Shown here: positions 18,790 through 30,120 of the stretch, in pieces
Position numbering within the stretch: position 1 is the first letter of the stretch
How the letters are laid out: each line of letters opens with the position of its first letter
Assembly (NCBI GenBank): GCA_902786365.1
Contig: CADACD010000007.1
Coordinates: 25,836 to 89,835, forward strand
Reading direction: 5' to 3'
Origin: an uncultured Lachnospiraceae bacterium
GTDB taxonomy: Bacteria > Bacillota > Clostridia > Lachnospirales > Lachnospiraceae
DNA length: 64,000 nt
Translations under genes and position numbers: made by a program
Notes under the pieces: model-generated
Told to the model about the DNA's origin: nothing
Seen by the model: only the letters and a program-made list of their open reading frames with translations
Database searches by the model: none

Positions 18790-19705
18790 AATTACAATTA
18801 TCATGATGATAGTAATAGTAATGATTGCAGCAAGCATTTCAGGTTGTGCAAAAGAAAGGACAAAAAAGAAAGATGGAGAGATATATCTGTATTATGCGGA
18901 TAATGATCAGACAAGTCTGGTAACTGTAATATATAAGCCGAAAAATGACAGCGGAATTGAAGCGGTTCGTGAAGTAATAGATAAGATGAACGAGACATCA
19001 ACAGAGCCCAATACGGTCACTGCAAAACCTGATACAGTTGAAATCAATGATATGTTTTTAAATGAAAAAATATTGACAATTGATTTTAATATGAATTATG
19101 AGGATATGGGAACAGTAGCAGAACTTTTATGTAGAAGTGCAATTGTTCTTACTGTATGCCAGCTTGAAGATGTTGATTGTGTTAATTTCACGATTGAAGG
19201 AGAGCCACTTTGTGATTCACAAAATCAGCCGATTGGGCATATGGCAGAAACAGACTTTGTAGACCATGGAAAATCGGATATTAATTCATTTACAAAAGCA
19301 GATGTGACATTGTATTTTGCTGACAGCACAGGGAGGACTCTTGTTCCTGTTAATTACGAAGGGATATGCGATCAGAATACTTCTGTTGAAAAGATGATAG
19401 TTGAGAGTCTGATGAAAGGACCTAAGAGTGGAAATTATACAAAAACACTTCCATCAAATATTAGGCTTTTAAGTGTTATTACAAGAGATGGAATCTGTTA
19501 TGTGAATTTTGATACTGGTTTTTTGAGCGAAATACCGGAAGTTTCAGCAGAACTTGAGATTTATTCAATAGTAAATTCGCTTTCAGAACTCAGTTATATC
19601 AATAAGGTCCAGATTAGTGTTAATGGAAGTACAAACAAAAAATTGAGAGATGAGATATCACTCGAGTTTGCATTTTCAAGAAATCTTGATGTGGTTACAG
19701 GATGA
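18767..19705 (+). CDS. GerMN-domain lipoprotein (LpqB-like role suggested)
   Basis: This is a 312-aa exported lipoprotein. The signal peptide ends in the lipobox ISGC with Cys27. Two GerMN domains follow: about 40-165 (EIYLYYADNDQTSLV) and about 185-300 (DVTLYFADSTGRTLVPV, then YVNFDTGFL). GerMN domains occur in the spore germination protein GerM and in LpqB, the accessory lipoprotein of the MtrAB system. The ATG used has AGGGAGAG upstream and overlaps the kinase gene; an earlier in-frame ATG would add six residues without a site. Its position directly after the regulator and kinase suggests it modulates the sensor; this is inference. Confidence 0.85.
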   Translation: MKIKKKSRITIIMMIVIVMIAASISGCAKERTKKKDGEIYLYYADNDQTSLVTVIYKPKNDSGIEAVREVIDKMNETSTEPNTVTAKPDTVEINDMFLNEKILTIDFNMNYEDMGTVAELLCRSAIVLTVCQLEDVDCVNFTIEGEPLCDSQNQPIGHMAETDFVDHGKSDINSFTKADVTLYFADSTGRTLVPVNYEGICDQNTSVEKMIVESLMKGPKSGNYTKTLPSNIRLLSVITRDGICYVNFDTGFLSEIPEVSAELEIYSIVNSLSELSYINKVQISVNGSTNKKLRDEISLEFAFSRNLDVVTG

Positions 19706-19728
19706 TATTTGCGGTATGATGCTAAAGA

Positions 19729-22215
19729 ATGAGATTTAGAATTATATCAAGAGAGGTGTTGAAAATAAAAAGACCTGTTTGCTATATTGTATCAGGCTTA
19801 TTTTTGGGAGAAATGATAGATATAACATGCGGCAATGATACAAAAAGGATAGTGTTTGCTATCCTTTTTGGTATCTTAGCAGGTATCTGTATGTTTTGCT
19901 GCTGTCATTATAAAATAAGGCATGCAGTAATACTTGGAGCGACATTATTGTTTGTAGAATGTATCGGAGGCATATATACAGATAATTATGCAGAAAATAT
20001 GAATAAAATGACAAAGATAATGGAAAAGGAGGAGGATAAAAATACAGAAAATCTGTATATTCATGGAAGAATATACAATATCAAAAAGAAATCAGAAAGT
20101 GTATACTGTTATATTGATAAAGCTGAGGTATATCAGCCAGAAGAAGTGAAGGAGTTATATAGTGCAAAAAGAGTTGTTTTAATCATTGACGGAAGCGACT
20201 TTGATGAATTGATAAACGGATTGGTTCCAGGCTGTTTTATATATGCATATGCCGATTATGTCGATTATAGTGAGAAACGAAATGATGGAGGTTTCGATGA
20301 AAAAAAATATTATGATTCTATTGGTGTGCAGGGAAAATTCAAAGTCAAAGAATATAAAACAGTAAAAAGTGAAAAGTTGTATGATTTATTTCTATGCAAA
20401 ACATTTAAATTAAAAACATGTCTTTGTAAGAGAATGATAAAACTTTCTGATTCAGACTCAAAATTAAAATATTTTCAGATATACAATGGAATATTGTTGG
20501 GAGATAGAGATGAAATACCATCAGATATAATTCAATTATATCAGCTGACAGGAATAGCACATATTCTTAGCATATCAGGACTTCATATTTCAATAGTGGG
20601 ATATTTTATCTATCAGTTGTTAAGAAAAAAAATGGGTTTTATTCCGGCATCTGTATTAGCCCTAAGTATATTATATACATATGTTCTTATAACAGGAAAT
20701 GGTTATTCGGCAAAAAGGGCGTTTGTGATGCTTTTCATCAGTATCATGGCCGGACTGACAGGGAGAACATATGATTTGATATCAGCAATGTCAATCGCAT
20801 TTCTGCTAATCTTTTTTGAAAATCCTCTGTGTATCTGTAATTTGGGAGTGTGTATGTCGTTTGGGGCTGTGATAGGAATAGGAGCAATCTATCAAATAAG
20901 TGAAAATTTTCTGGAATTGAAACATAAAGTGACAAAAACATTTGTTGCAGGCATGTGCATCAATATGGTAGTAAGACCGGTGATGGTTAATTCATACAAT
21001 ATGTTAGCAATGTATTCATCGGTGATTAACGTATTTATTATACCTTTCATGGGAATGGTTGTGGCATTCGGATTACTCGGACTAATGTTAAGTTATATAT
21101 GGTTTTTTGGAGGGAGAGTTTTTTTGAATCTGGGTTGTGGGATTTTATCCTGCTACGACAGGATATGCAGGCTCTTTTTAAAATTTCCGGGAGCAGTAAA
21201 AATTGTGGCAGATGTATCCAACGTTAGAATTGATATGTATTATATAGTCATTTTAGTGTTTGTATTTACTGTTCATTCATTGGGTATAAGGAAAAAAGTC
21301 AGAGAAAACGACGAAAAAGATAATGAGCGGAAAAGAAGCGATAAAAAAGAGCGTGGAAAAAGGTATGTTTTATTTACGGCTGTGTATTTGCTTCTGTTTT
21401 TCATTGTTACATACAGTGACAAAAACACTCTTATTGTAAAAATGATAGATGTAGGGCAGGGAGACAGTATTTTTATTAAAAGTAACCATATAACAGTTCT
21501 TGTGGATGCAGGAAGCTCTTCAAAAAAAGAGATTAAAGAATATACAATATTTCCGTTTTTAAAGGCAAATGGAGTACAAAGACTTGATTATCTGATTGTT
21601 ACACATTCCGATTCAGATCATATTTCGGGTGTAAAGGAATTGCTGGATGAGAAAATCAATGGAAAAAATTATGTCAGAAATCTTGTGATGCAGGAGATTG
21701 ATGAAACTGTTAAGGATGAAGCATACTATCAATTGATTGAACAAGCAGAAAAAAATAAAGTAAATATTATCTGGTTTTCAAGAGGAAAAATGATATCAGG
21801 CGGAAATACACATTTAAAATGCATATGGCCACGAAAGGGTGCAGGAGGTATGGATAAAAATGCATTATCTATTGTATTTCAATTAGAATACAAAGAATTT
21901 AAAATGCTATTTACAGGTGATTTATCGTATGAAGGTGAAAAACAGATTATCAATATGGGACTTGAAAATGTAGACGTGTTAAAAGTAGGCCATCATGGCT
22001 CTAATGGCTCATCAAGTGAAGAATTTCTACAAATGCTGCAACCCAAAGCAGCTATTATCTCATGTGGACTCAACAATAGATATGGACATCCGGGATTGGA
22101 TACGATAGAACGATTGAAGAATATAGGCAGTGACAGATATATCACGTCAATAAATGGCCAGATAAGCATATTTTACAAAGATAAAAAGTTTTATATTGAA
22201 ACTTTCCTAAGATAA
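19729..22215 (+). CDS. comEC: ComEC/Rec2 DNA internalisation channel
   Basis: The 828-aa protein has the full three-part layout of ComEC. It has an N-terminal soluble DUF4131-like region between membrane helices, a central multi-pass competence domain (about 250-510, with AHILSISGLHISIVGY as the family signature), and a C-terminal metallo-beta-lactamase domain (about 560-820: MIDVGQGDSIFI, THSDSDHISGV, GHHGSNGSS). It forms the pore for single-stranded DNA uptake, and the C-terminal domain may degrade the other strand. The ATG has a poor ribosome binding site; a TTG 30 bases in follows GAGAGGTG but at too short a distance. Whether this organism is naturally transformable is unknown. Confidence 0.93.
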   Translation: MRFRIISREVLKIKRPVCYIVSGLFLGEMIDITCGNDTKRIVFAILFGILAGICMFCCCHYKIRHAVILGATLLFVECIGGIYTDNYAENMNKMTKIMEKEEDKNTENLYIHGRIYNIKKKSESVYCYIDKAEVYQPEEVKELYSAKRVVLIIDGSDFDELINGLVPGCFIYAYADYVDYSEKRNDGGFDEKKYYDSIGVQGKFKVKEYKTVKSEKLYDLFLCKTFKLKTCLCKRMIKLSDSDSKLKYFQIYNGILLGDRDEIPSDIIQLYQLTGIAHILSISGLHISIVGYFIYQLLRKKMGFIPASVLALSILYTYVLITGNGYSAKRAFVMLFISIMAGLTGRTYDLISAMSIAFLLIFFENPLCICNLGVCMSFGAVIGIGAIYQISENFLELKHKVTKTFVAGMCINMVVRPVMVNSYNMLAMYSSVINVFIIPFMGMVVAFGLLGLMLSYIWFFGGRVFLNLGCGILSCYDRICRLFLKFPGAVKIVADVSNVRIDMYYIVILVFVFTVHSLGIRKKVRENDEKDNERKRSDKKERGKRYVLFTAVYLLLFFIVTYSDKNTLIVKMIDVGQGDSIFIKSNHITVLVDAGSSSKKEIKEYTIFPFLKANGVQRLDYLIVTHSDSDHISGVKELLDEKINGKNYVRNLVMQEIDETVKDEAYYQLIEQAEKNKVNIIWFSRGKMISGGNTHLKCIWPRKGAGGMDKNALSIVFQLEYKEFKMLFTGDLSYEGEKQIINMGLENVDVLKVGHHGSNGSSSEEFLQMLQPKAAIISCGLNNRYGHPGLDTIERLKNIGSDRYITSINGQISIFYKDKKFYIETFLR

Positions 22216-22304
22216 AATTATAATATAACTTATCAAAAGGAAAGCAAGCGGCTGCGTAGCAAACATTGAAAAAGCATGATATCACTTCAGTAAAAAGCAG
22301 AGAA

Positions 22305-23291
22305 ATGAGGAAAATTTTGAAGAATATAATAAAAGATATAGAAAAAAATGAATTAAAGAGAGTTTATTTAATATTTGGTGAGGAAAAATACCTTATAAGA
22401 ACCATTAAAAACCGTATGATAAAAGGCTTGGTAAATGATGGTGATACCATGAATTTTACAAAATTTGCAGGAAAGGATAGTTCTGTAAAAGAAATCATAC
22501 AGACATGTGATACACTTCCATTTTTTGCAGAGCACAGAGTAGTACTTTTGCAGGATACAGGATTTTTCAAGACATCTAATGATGAAATGGCAGAATATAT
22601 GAAAGACATACCCGAATCAACTGTAATGATTTTTATCGAGTCAGAGGTAGATAAGAGAAATAAAGTTTATAAACAAGTAAAAAATATTGGTTATATATGT
22701 GAATGCAGTCGTATGAACCGTTCTGAATTATCAAGGTGGATACTTGTGCGTTTGAATAAGGAAAATAAGAAGATAACAAAGGAAAATATGAATTACCTGT
22801 TAGAGAAGCTTGGGGATGATATGGAAAATATAGTAAGTGAACTAGATAAGCTGATTAGTTATACTATGGGCAGAGATGTGATCGATACAGATGATATTGA
22901 TGCTGTGTGTATCAGTGAAATTACAGGAAAAATATTTGAGATGGTTGATGCTATAGGGAGTAAAAATCAAAAAAAAGCACTTGATTTATATTATGACCTG
23001 ATTGCAGTGAGAGAAGCACCAATGAAAATATTATACATGCTTACAAGACAGTTCAATATTATGCTGCAGGTGAAAGAGATGGCGCAGAAAGGAAAATCGG
23101 CAGGTGAGATGGCAAAAAATATGGGAATGCAGAGTTTTATTATCAATAAAACATTGTCACAATGCAAAAATTTTAAATTGTCTGCCATCAGGAATGCGGT
23201 TAATTATTGCCTGAAAATGGAGGAAGCGGTGAAGATGGGAAATATGAATGATAAAATGGCAGTTGAGCTGGTGATTGTTAAATATAGCTAA
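22305..23291 (+). CDS. holA: DNA polymerase III delta subunit
   Basis: It is the delta subunit of the clamp loader and opens the sliding clamp. It has the AAA+-like fold without a functional ATP site. The N-terminus NELKRVYLIFGEEKYLIR is typical, and the C-terminal domain with KILYMLTRQFNIML fits the family. The chosen ATG gives 328 aa, the usual size; a TTG 39 bases upstream is possible but adds residues not seen in relatives. comEC-holA adjacency is very common in Firmicutes, which supports both calls. Confidence 0.9.
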   Translation: MRKILKNIIKDIEKNELKRVYLIFGEEKYLIRTIKNRMIKGLVNDGDTMNFTKFAGKDSSVKEIIQTCDTLPFFAEHRVVLLQDTGFFKTSNDEMAEYMKDIPESTVMIFIESEVDKRNKVYKQVKNIGYICECSRMNRSELSRWILVRLNKENKKITKENMNYLLEKLGDDMENIVSELDKLISYTMGRDVIDTDDIDAVCISEITGKIFEMVDAIGSKNQKKALDLYYDLIAVREAPMKILYMLTRQFNIMLQVKEMAQKGKSAGEMAKNMGMQSFIINKTLSQCKNFKLSAIRNAVNYCLKMEEAVKMGNMNDKMAVELVIVKYS

Positions 23292-23313
23292 ATAACAAAA
23301 TAGTAATCATTAG

Positions 23314-23343
23314 TTGACTTATTGTACAAAAGTAAAGTATAAT
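23314..23343 (+). promoter_or_regulatory. Promoter of the zinc-ribbon membrane protein gene
   Basis: TTGACT, 18 bases, TATAAT, located 84 bases before the gene and just after holA. Confidence 0.65.
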
Positions 23344-23426
23344 GATGTTATTACATGTTGTGCTATGAAATTTAAATATTTTTTTACCCCAACATCATCA
23401 TTATAAAATACAAGGAGGATAATGTT

Positions 23427-24332
23427 ATGAAATTTTGCACTAGTTGTGGAAAACCTAATGACGATAATGCAATGTTTTGTGTAGTCTGTGGTGCAAGGCA
23501 GAATGTAGATGTAGCACCAAATCAGCCACAGAATGAGAATAACAATTCAGCTCAGATTAATTTTTTTAAAGATAATGGTAGTATAAGCAATGTGCAGGAA
23601 AGTGTTGTGCCTGATAACCAGCAGAATAACCAACCAACCGGATTTGTACCAAATAATCAACAGAATGGTTTTGCACAGGACAATGCACAGAACAATTTTG
23701 TACCGAATAACCAGCAAAATGATTTTGCACAGGGAAATTATACAGATGGTTTTGTCAATACAAACCAAAGCGTGAATCCGAATGAACCGGCTCCACAGCA
23801 GTTCAATCAATTTGGAGAACCACAGCAGCCTGTTAAGAAAAAGTCAAAGGCACCATTGATTATAGGATTATCAGTAGGTATTGTGGCGGTAATAGTAGCA
23901 ATAGTGTTAGTGATTATATTTTTGGGTGGTGGAAATAAAAACAGCGCAGAAGGTGCAGCAAAGGGTTATTTAGATGCCCTTGCCAAATTAGACATGAAGA
24001 AGATGGCTAGTTATGTGGCGTATTCAAGTGAGTATAAAGATGAGTTTGAAGATTTCGAAGATGATTTATCGGATGATATGAGTTATTTACAATCTATCAA
24101 GATAACTTATAAAATTTCAGGTACAAAGAAATTATCAAAGTCTGCTGTAGAAGATTTTTGGGATGACTATGACTGGGAAGTATATGTAGATGAAGATGAC
24201 ATATCAAACTTAACGTTGGTAAAAGCAAAAGTTACTATGTCATTCCTTGGTCAAAAGGAATCTAGGGATGTGCAAATTTATGTTGGAAAATATAAAGGTA
24301 AATGGAAAGTAATCTATTCTGATATGTTCTAA
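23427..24332 (+). CDS. Zinc-ribbon, single-pass membrane protein with Q/N-rich linker
   Basis: The 301-aa protein has an N-terminal zinc ribbon (two CxxC pairs: CTSC at 4-7 and CVVC at 18-21). A glutamine/asparagine-rich linker (about 30-135) contains imperfect repeats of the form F-x-x-N-x-Q-Q-N. One membrane helix (about 144-170, rich in Ile and Val) leads to an outer domain of about 130 residues resembling the DUF4878 lumazine-like group (AAKGYLDALAKLDMKKMASY). Such proteins are common in Lachnospiraceae and have no known function. The DNA repeats encoding the linker suggest expansion by slippage. AAGGAGG lies 8 bases before the ATG. Confidence 0.8.
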   Translation: MKFCTSCGKPNDDNAMFCVVCGARQNVDVAPNQPQNENNNSAQINFFKDNGSISNVQESVVPDNQQNNQPTGFVPNNQQNGFAQDNAQNNFVPNNQQNDFAQGNYTDGFVNTNQSVNPNEPAPQQFNQFGEPQQPVKKKSKAPLIIGLSVGIVAVIVAIVLVIIFLGGGNKNSAEGAAKGYLDALAKLDMKKMASYVAYSSEYKDEFEDFEDDLSDDMSYLQSIKITYKISGTKKLSKSAVEDFWDDYDWEVYVDEDDISNLTLVKAKVTMSFLGQKESRDVQIYVGKYKGKWKVIYSDMF

Positions 24333-24350
24333 CAGTTATCAAAAGTGAAG

Positions 24351-24380
24351 TTGACAAATCAGTAAAATTACTATTATAAT
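24351..24380 (+). promoter_or_regulatory. Promoter of lepA
   Basis: TTGACA, 18 bases, TATAAT. Predicted transcription begins about 95 bases before lepA, directly ahead of the hairpin described next. Confidence 0.7.
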
Positions 24381-24391
24381 TTAATAAACAT

Positions 24392-24441
24392 AATAAATAA
24401 TCAGTTTCTTGCGTGTTACGTTTAGAATCTGATTATTTATT
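24392..24441 (+). other. Long hairpin in the lepA leader
   Basis: AATAAATAATCAG pairs perfectly with CTGATTATTTATT (13 bp) around a 24-base loop containing GCGTGTTACG. It begins almost at the predicted transcription start and ends about 40 bases before lepA. No T-run follows, so it is not an obvious terminator. It could protect the 5' end or bind a regulator. Confidence 0.4.
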
Positions 24442-24483
24442 TATAAAGAATAGTTCATTATTTTTATGAAAGGAACAATAAAA

Positions 24484-26295
24484 ATGTCTATCAATCAGAA
24501 AAATATAAGAAATTTTTGTATTATTGCTCATATAGATCATGGAAAGTCTACGCTTGCTGACAGAATTATAGAAAAGACCGGACTTCTAACTAGCAGAGAA
24601 ATGCAGGCACAGGTTCTTGATAATATGGAATTGGAACGTGAACGTGGTATCACTATTAAATCGCAGGCAGTCAGAATTGTATATAAAGCCAGTGATGGAG
24701 AGGAATATATATTCAACTTGATTGATACTCCGGGACATGTCGATTTTAACTATGAAGTTTCAAGAAGTCTTGCTGCATGTGATGGTGCTGTTCTCGTTGT
24801 GGATGCAGCACAGGGAGTGGAAGCACAGACTTTGGCAAATGTATATATGGCACTTGACCATGACCTTGATGTGATGCCGGTCATCAATAAAATAGACCTT
24901 CCAAGTGCAGATCCGGAGCGTGTCATCGATGAGATTGAAGATGTGATAGGAATAGAGGCGAATGGTGCACCATTAATTTCAGCAAAAAACGGTATCAATA
25001 TAGAGGAAGTATTGGAACAGATAGTGACAAAAATTCCTGCGCCTAAAGGGGACAAAGATGCCCCATTAAAAGCTCTTATTTTTGACAGCATTTATGATTC
25101 GTATAAGGGGGTTATTGTATTTTTCAGAGTGATGGATGGCTGTGTGAAGGCAGGAACGCGGGTAAGAATGATGGCTACAGGTGCAGAGGCCAATGTAGTT
25201 GAGGTAGGATATTTCGGTGCCGGACAGTTCATACCATGTGATGAGCTGAGTGCCGGAATGGTAGGATATCTGACAGCGAGTATTAAAAATGTCAAGGATA
25301 CAACAGTGGGAGATACAATAACAGATGCAGACAACCCATGTGATGAGGCTCTCCCGGGATATAAGAAGGTTAATTCAATGGTATACTGTGGAATGTATCC
25401 GGCTGATGGTGCAAAATACCCGGATTTAAGAGATGCATTAGAAAAATTACAGTTAAATGATGCATCACTTAATTTTGAACCGGAGACATCGATAGCCCTT
25501 GGATTTGGATTTAGATGTGGATTTTTGGGACTATTACACCTTGAGATTATTCAGGAAAGACTTGAGAGGGAGTACAACCTTGATTTGGTGACAACAGCTC
25601 CCGGAGTTGTATATAAGGTACACAAATCAAATGGAGAGGTGATAGAACTTACCAATCCGTCAAATCTTCCAGATCCGTCTGAGATAGATTATATGGAGGA
25701 GCCGATTGTCAAGGCCGAGATAATGGTAACGACAGAGTTTATCGGTCCTATTATGGAACTTTGTCAAGAGAGACGAGGGGCTTACAAAGGAATGGAATAC
25801 ATTGAAGGGACGAGGGCACTTCTCAAATATGATCTTCCTTTAAATGAAATCATATATGATTTCTTTGATGCACTCAAATCACGCTCAAGAGGATATGCAT
25901 CATTTGACTATGAAATGAAAGGCTACGAGCGTTCAGAACTGGTAAAACTTGATATCCTCATCAATAGAGAAGAAGTTGATGCACTTTCTTTCATCGTACA
26001 TGCAGGTACAGCATATGAGCGTGGAAGAAAAATGTGTGAGAAATTAAAAGAAGAGATACCAAGACAGCTGTTTGAGATACCGATTCAGGCGGCAATCGGA
26101 AGTAAGGTCATTGCCAGAGAGACTGTCAAGGCGATGAGAAAAGATGTTCTTGCAAAATGCTACGGTGGTGATATCACACGTAAGAAGAAACTGCTCGAAA
26201 AGCAAAAAGAAGGTAAGAAGAGAATGCGCCAGGTAGGTAATGTAGAGATACCGCAGAAAGCATTTATGAGTGTGCTTAAACTTGATGATAAATAA
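24484..26295 (+). CDS. lepA: Elongation factor 4 (LepA)
   Basis: A 603-aa translational GTPase that acts on stalled or mistranslocated ribosomes. The G-motifs are AHIDHGKST (G1), RGITI (G2), DTPGH (G3), NKID (G4) and SAK (G5). LepA-specific C-terminal parts such as [11 protein letters not shown] and the end [20 protein letters not shown] are present. The start MSINQKN follows GAAAGGA; an upstream in-frame ATG 18 bases earlier lies within that binding site. The next gene, hemW, follows in the same order seen in many bacteria. Confidence 0.97.
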   Translation: MSINQKNIRNFCIIAHIDHGKSTLADRIIEKTGLLTSREMQAQVLDNMELERERGITIKSQAVRIVYKASDGEEYIFNLIDTPGHVDFNYEVSRSLAACDGAVLVVDAAQGVEAQTLANVYMALDHDLDVMPVINKIDLPSADPERVIDEIEDVIGIEANGAPLISAKNGINIEEVLEQIVTKIPAPKGDKDAPLKALIFDSIYDSYKGVIVFFRVMDGCVKAGTRVRMMATGAEANVVEVGYFGAGQFIPCDELSAGMVGYLTASIKNVKDTTVGDTITDADNPCDEALPGYKKVNSMVYCGMYPADGAKYPDLRDALEKLQLNDASLNFEPETSIALGFGFRCGFLGLLHLEIIQERLEREYNLDLVTTAPGVVYKVHKSNGEVIELTNPSNLPDPSEIDYMEEPIVKAEIMVTTEFIGPIMELCQERRGAYKGMEYIEGTRALLKYDLPLNEIIYDFFDALKSRSRGYASFDYEMKGYERSELVKLDILINREEVDALSFIVHAGTAYERGRKMCEKLKEEIPRQLFEIPIQAAIGSKVIARETVKAMRKDVLAKCYGGDITRKKKLLEKQKEGKKRMRQVGNVEIPQKAFMSVLKLDDK

Positions 26296-26345
26296 TGATA
26301 TTGATAAACATCAATTATTAATGTTATATCGAAAGGTGAAAAAAT

Positions 26346-27506
26346 ATGTCAGCAGGAGTCTATATACACGTTCCATTTTGTGTAAGCAAATGTCTGTACT
26401 GTGATTTCATTTCTTCATGTGGAAGTGAAAAAGATATGGATAAATACCAAAAAGCATTGATAAATGAAATAAATCAGACGGAGATATGTGGACAAGCAGA
26501 TTCTATATTCTTCGGAGGCGGAACGCCGTCTGTTTATCCTGTGGAACATATAGCTGAAATCATAGAGGTTCTCAAGCAGAAGGATGTGATATCAAATAAT
26601 GCTGAGATGACAATAGAAGTAAATCCGGGAACAGTAGATATGCCAAAGTTAAAATCATATCTTGATATGGGAATTAACAGACTGAGTATCGGTCTGCAGT
26701 CTGCTGATGATACAGAACTTAAAACACTTGGAAGAATTCATGGTTATCATGAATTTCTGACTACATTTGAAAATGCTAGAAGAGCCGGATTTGGCAATAT
26801 TAATGTGGATTTGATGTCAGCAATTCCAGGGCAGACGGTTACATCATATGAAAATACGTTGAGAAAAGTAATGACACTAGCTCCCGAACATATCTCGGCA
26901 TATAGTCTTATTATAGAGGAGGAAACTCCGTTTTACAAGATGTATGGAGAAACGTCGGATTCAAAAGATGAAGAAAAAACAGGTCGAATGAAACTTCCTT
27001 CAGAAGAGGAAGAAAGAGAAATGTATTACCTGACAAAGAGATATCTGGCAGAAAATGGCTATGCAAGATATGAGATATCCAATTATTCAAAGTCGGGATA
27101 CGAATGCAGACACAATATAAAATATTGGAGCAGGAATGACTACTACGGATTTGGGACAGCAGCAGCTTCACTTGTCAATAATGAAAGGTATGTCAATACA
27201 GAAGACAGAAATTATTATATTCAGGAAAATGGAAATCCGCATAAGATAAAAAAAGAACAAATGAAACTTACAATCAGTGAACAGATGGAAGAGTTTATGT
27301 TTCTTGGACTAAGAAAAATGAATGGTGTTTCCTATGAGAAATTTAAAGAGTATTTTCACAGGGATATTGATGAGATATATAAAGATGTGATAGATAAAGA
27401 AATAAAAAATGGTCTGTTGATTAAAGATGAAAAAAAATTAAGAGTTTATCTTTCAGAACGGGGAATTGATGTGAGCAATATGGTTATGGCAGAGTTTTTG
27501 TTATAA
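26346..27506 (+). CDS. hemW: HemW-like radical SAM protein
   Basis: This 386-aa protein has the radical-SAM cluster motif CVSKCLYC (Cys 12, 16, 19) after AGVYIHVPF, then FFGGGTPS and RLSIGLQS. It has the HemW C-terminal domain (YARYEISNYSKSGYECRHN). It was long annotated as oxygen-independent coproporphyrinogen III oxidase, but HemW lacks the fourth cysteine of HemN (CxxxCxxCxC; here F instead) and acts as a haem chaperone or in an unknown role. lepA-hemW adjacency is conserved. No haem synthesis genes are nearby. Confidence 0.92.
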   Translation: MSAGVYIHVPFCVSKCLYCDFISSCGSEKDMDKYQKALINEINQTEICGQADSIFFGGGTPSVYPVEHIAEIIEVLKQKDVISNNAEMTIEVNPGTVDMPKLKSYLDMGINRLSIGLQSADDTELKTLGRIHGYHEFLTTFENARRAGFGNINVDLMSAIPGQTVTSYENTLRKVMTLAPEHISAYSLIIEEETPFYKMYGETSDSKDEEKTGRMKLPSEEEEREMYYLTKRYLAENGYARYEISNYSKSGYECRHNIKYWSRNDYYGFGTAAASLVNNERYVNTEDRNYYIQENGNPHKIKKEQMKLTISEQMEEFMFLGLRKMNGVSYEKFKEYFHRDIDEIYKDVIDKEIKNGLLIKDEKKLRVYLSERGIDVSNMVMAEFLL

Positions 27507-27667
27507 AAGTGTTGTAATTATGATTTTTGTGAATAAAGTGCTTGTTATTTTATGCGTTGTGAGGTAATATTTAACAGAGTAAAATAAAATTTTTGGTAAT
27601 ACTAAGCAAGAATATTGATTAATCAATAAAATAGTAAATAACTTTTTTGATATGGAGGATTTAGACA

Positions 27668-28192
27668 ATGGGTGATGTATATCATGAATTTCTCTTAAAA
27701 AGGAAAATGACAGCAGTGGGATTGGCTGTAAGGGTATTTTTTGTGAGTGTGTGTTTTTCACTGGTCTGTTTAGGAATCATGTTTGTTCAGCCAATGTTTC
27801 TTATGCTTGCGGTGGCATTTGGATATCTTACAAGATTTGTATTTCAGCAGACAGATGTAGAATTTGAATACCAATATCTGAATGGTGAATGTCAGTTTGA
27901 TAAAATATGTGGAAAGAGCAGAAGAAAAGGTCTTGGCAAGTTAGAAATGTCAAAAATTGAAGTGATAGCACCAGAAGGTTCGAAGGAACTTGAACAGTAT
28001 GAAAAGCAGAACTACCATATGAAAAATTTCTCATCTCTGCAAAAAGAAGCAGACAGATATATTGCATTTGAAAGAAAAGATTCAGGTCTTGTAAAGGTGA
28101 TATTTGAGCCGAATGAAGAGATCATCAAAGAGATGCAAAAGGCTGCACCTCGAAAAGTGCGTATTAAAGGTGAGAAAATGAAGGAATATTAA
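27668..28192 (+). CDS. Small membrane protein of unknown function (DUF6106-like)
   Basis: The 174-aa protein has two adjacent hydrophobic helices (about 18-62). A cytoplasmic domain follows with a YEYLNG-like beta segment (FEYQYLNGECQFDKICGKSRRKGLG) resembling a small membrane-proximal PH-like fold, and a basic C-terminus. The family is conserved in Lachnospiraceae; I recall it as DUF6106, without certainty. The function is unknown. It is transcribed alone, ahead of a strong terminator. Confidence 0.7.
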   Translation: MGDVYHEFLLKRKMTAVGLAVRVFFVSVCFSLVCLGIMFVQPMFLMLAVAFGYLTRFVFQQTDVEFEYQYLNGECQFDKICGKSRRKGLGKLEMSKIEVIAPEGSKELEQYEKQNYHMKNFSSLQKEADRYIAFERKDSGLVKVIFEPNEEIIKEMQKAAPRKVRIKGEKMKEY

Positions 28193-28229
28193 AAATATAA
28201 TATGCCGTTAGAAATTATAACGCTTTATC

Positions 28230-28270
28230 ATGAGTATAGGTTGAAATCGATATCACCTATACTCATTTTT
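28230..28270 (+). terminator. Terminator after the DUF6106-like gene
   Basis: A 12-bp perfect stem (ATGAGTATAGGT / ACCTATACTCAT) with a 13-base loop, then a T-run. The remaining bases to the guaB promoter hold nothing I recognise. Confidence 0.85.
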
Positions 28271-28403
28271 CACAAATACCGAAGAATTAGAGATTTTATG
28301 CAATCCGTAGATATGAGGCGGCAAAATACTTTTTGCACCCAACATGTAGATATTAAATAGTAACAACATTTTGAAATTTGGGTGAATTTGTTTAAAATAC
28401 AAA

Positions 28404-28432
28404 TTGACATACATATCTAAATTTGGTAGAAT
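28404..28432 (+). promoter_or_regulatory. Promoter of guaB
   Basis: TTGACA, 17 bases, TAGAAT. The leader is only about 60 bases and shows no purine riboswitch or other structure. Confidence 0.75.
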
Positions 28433-28489
28433 TGATAAAATTACTTAGAACAATCAAAAGTAAAAGTAGAATGATTATTATGAAAGTGA

Positions 28490-29959
<1,470 letters not shown>

Positions 29960-29992
29960 TATAATATATCATTAGTAATATACTTGAATTTG

Positions 29993-30034
29993 AAAACAGC
30001 GAAAATTCCAATATTGGAATATTCGCTGTTTTTT
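29993..30034 (+). terminator. Terminator of guaB
   Basis: The stem AACAGCGAAAATTCCA / TGGAATATTCGCTGTT (one A-A mismatch, short loop) is followed by TTTTTT. Confidence 0.87.
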
Positions 30035-30120
30035 GATATAATAAGTACTATTCATGGTCTGTCAATTCCGCCCAAATGTGAAAAAAGAAAAAAAGTCAAA
30101 ATCAGATGGAGGTATGAATC

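Noticed and set aside
19743-19760. TATCAAGAGAGGTG, resembling the start of a SAM-I riboswitch
   Set aside because: No further riboswitch helices follow and it lies inside the comEC coding sequence.
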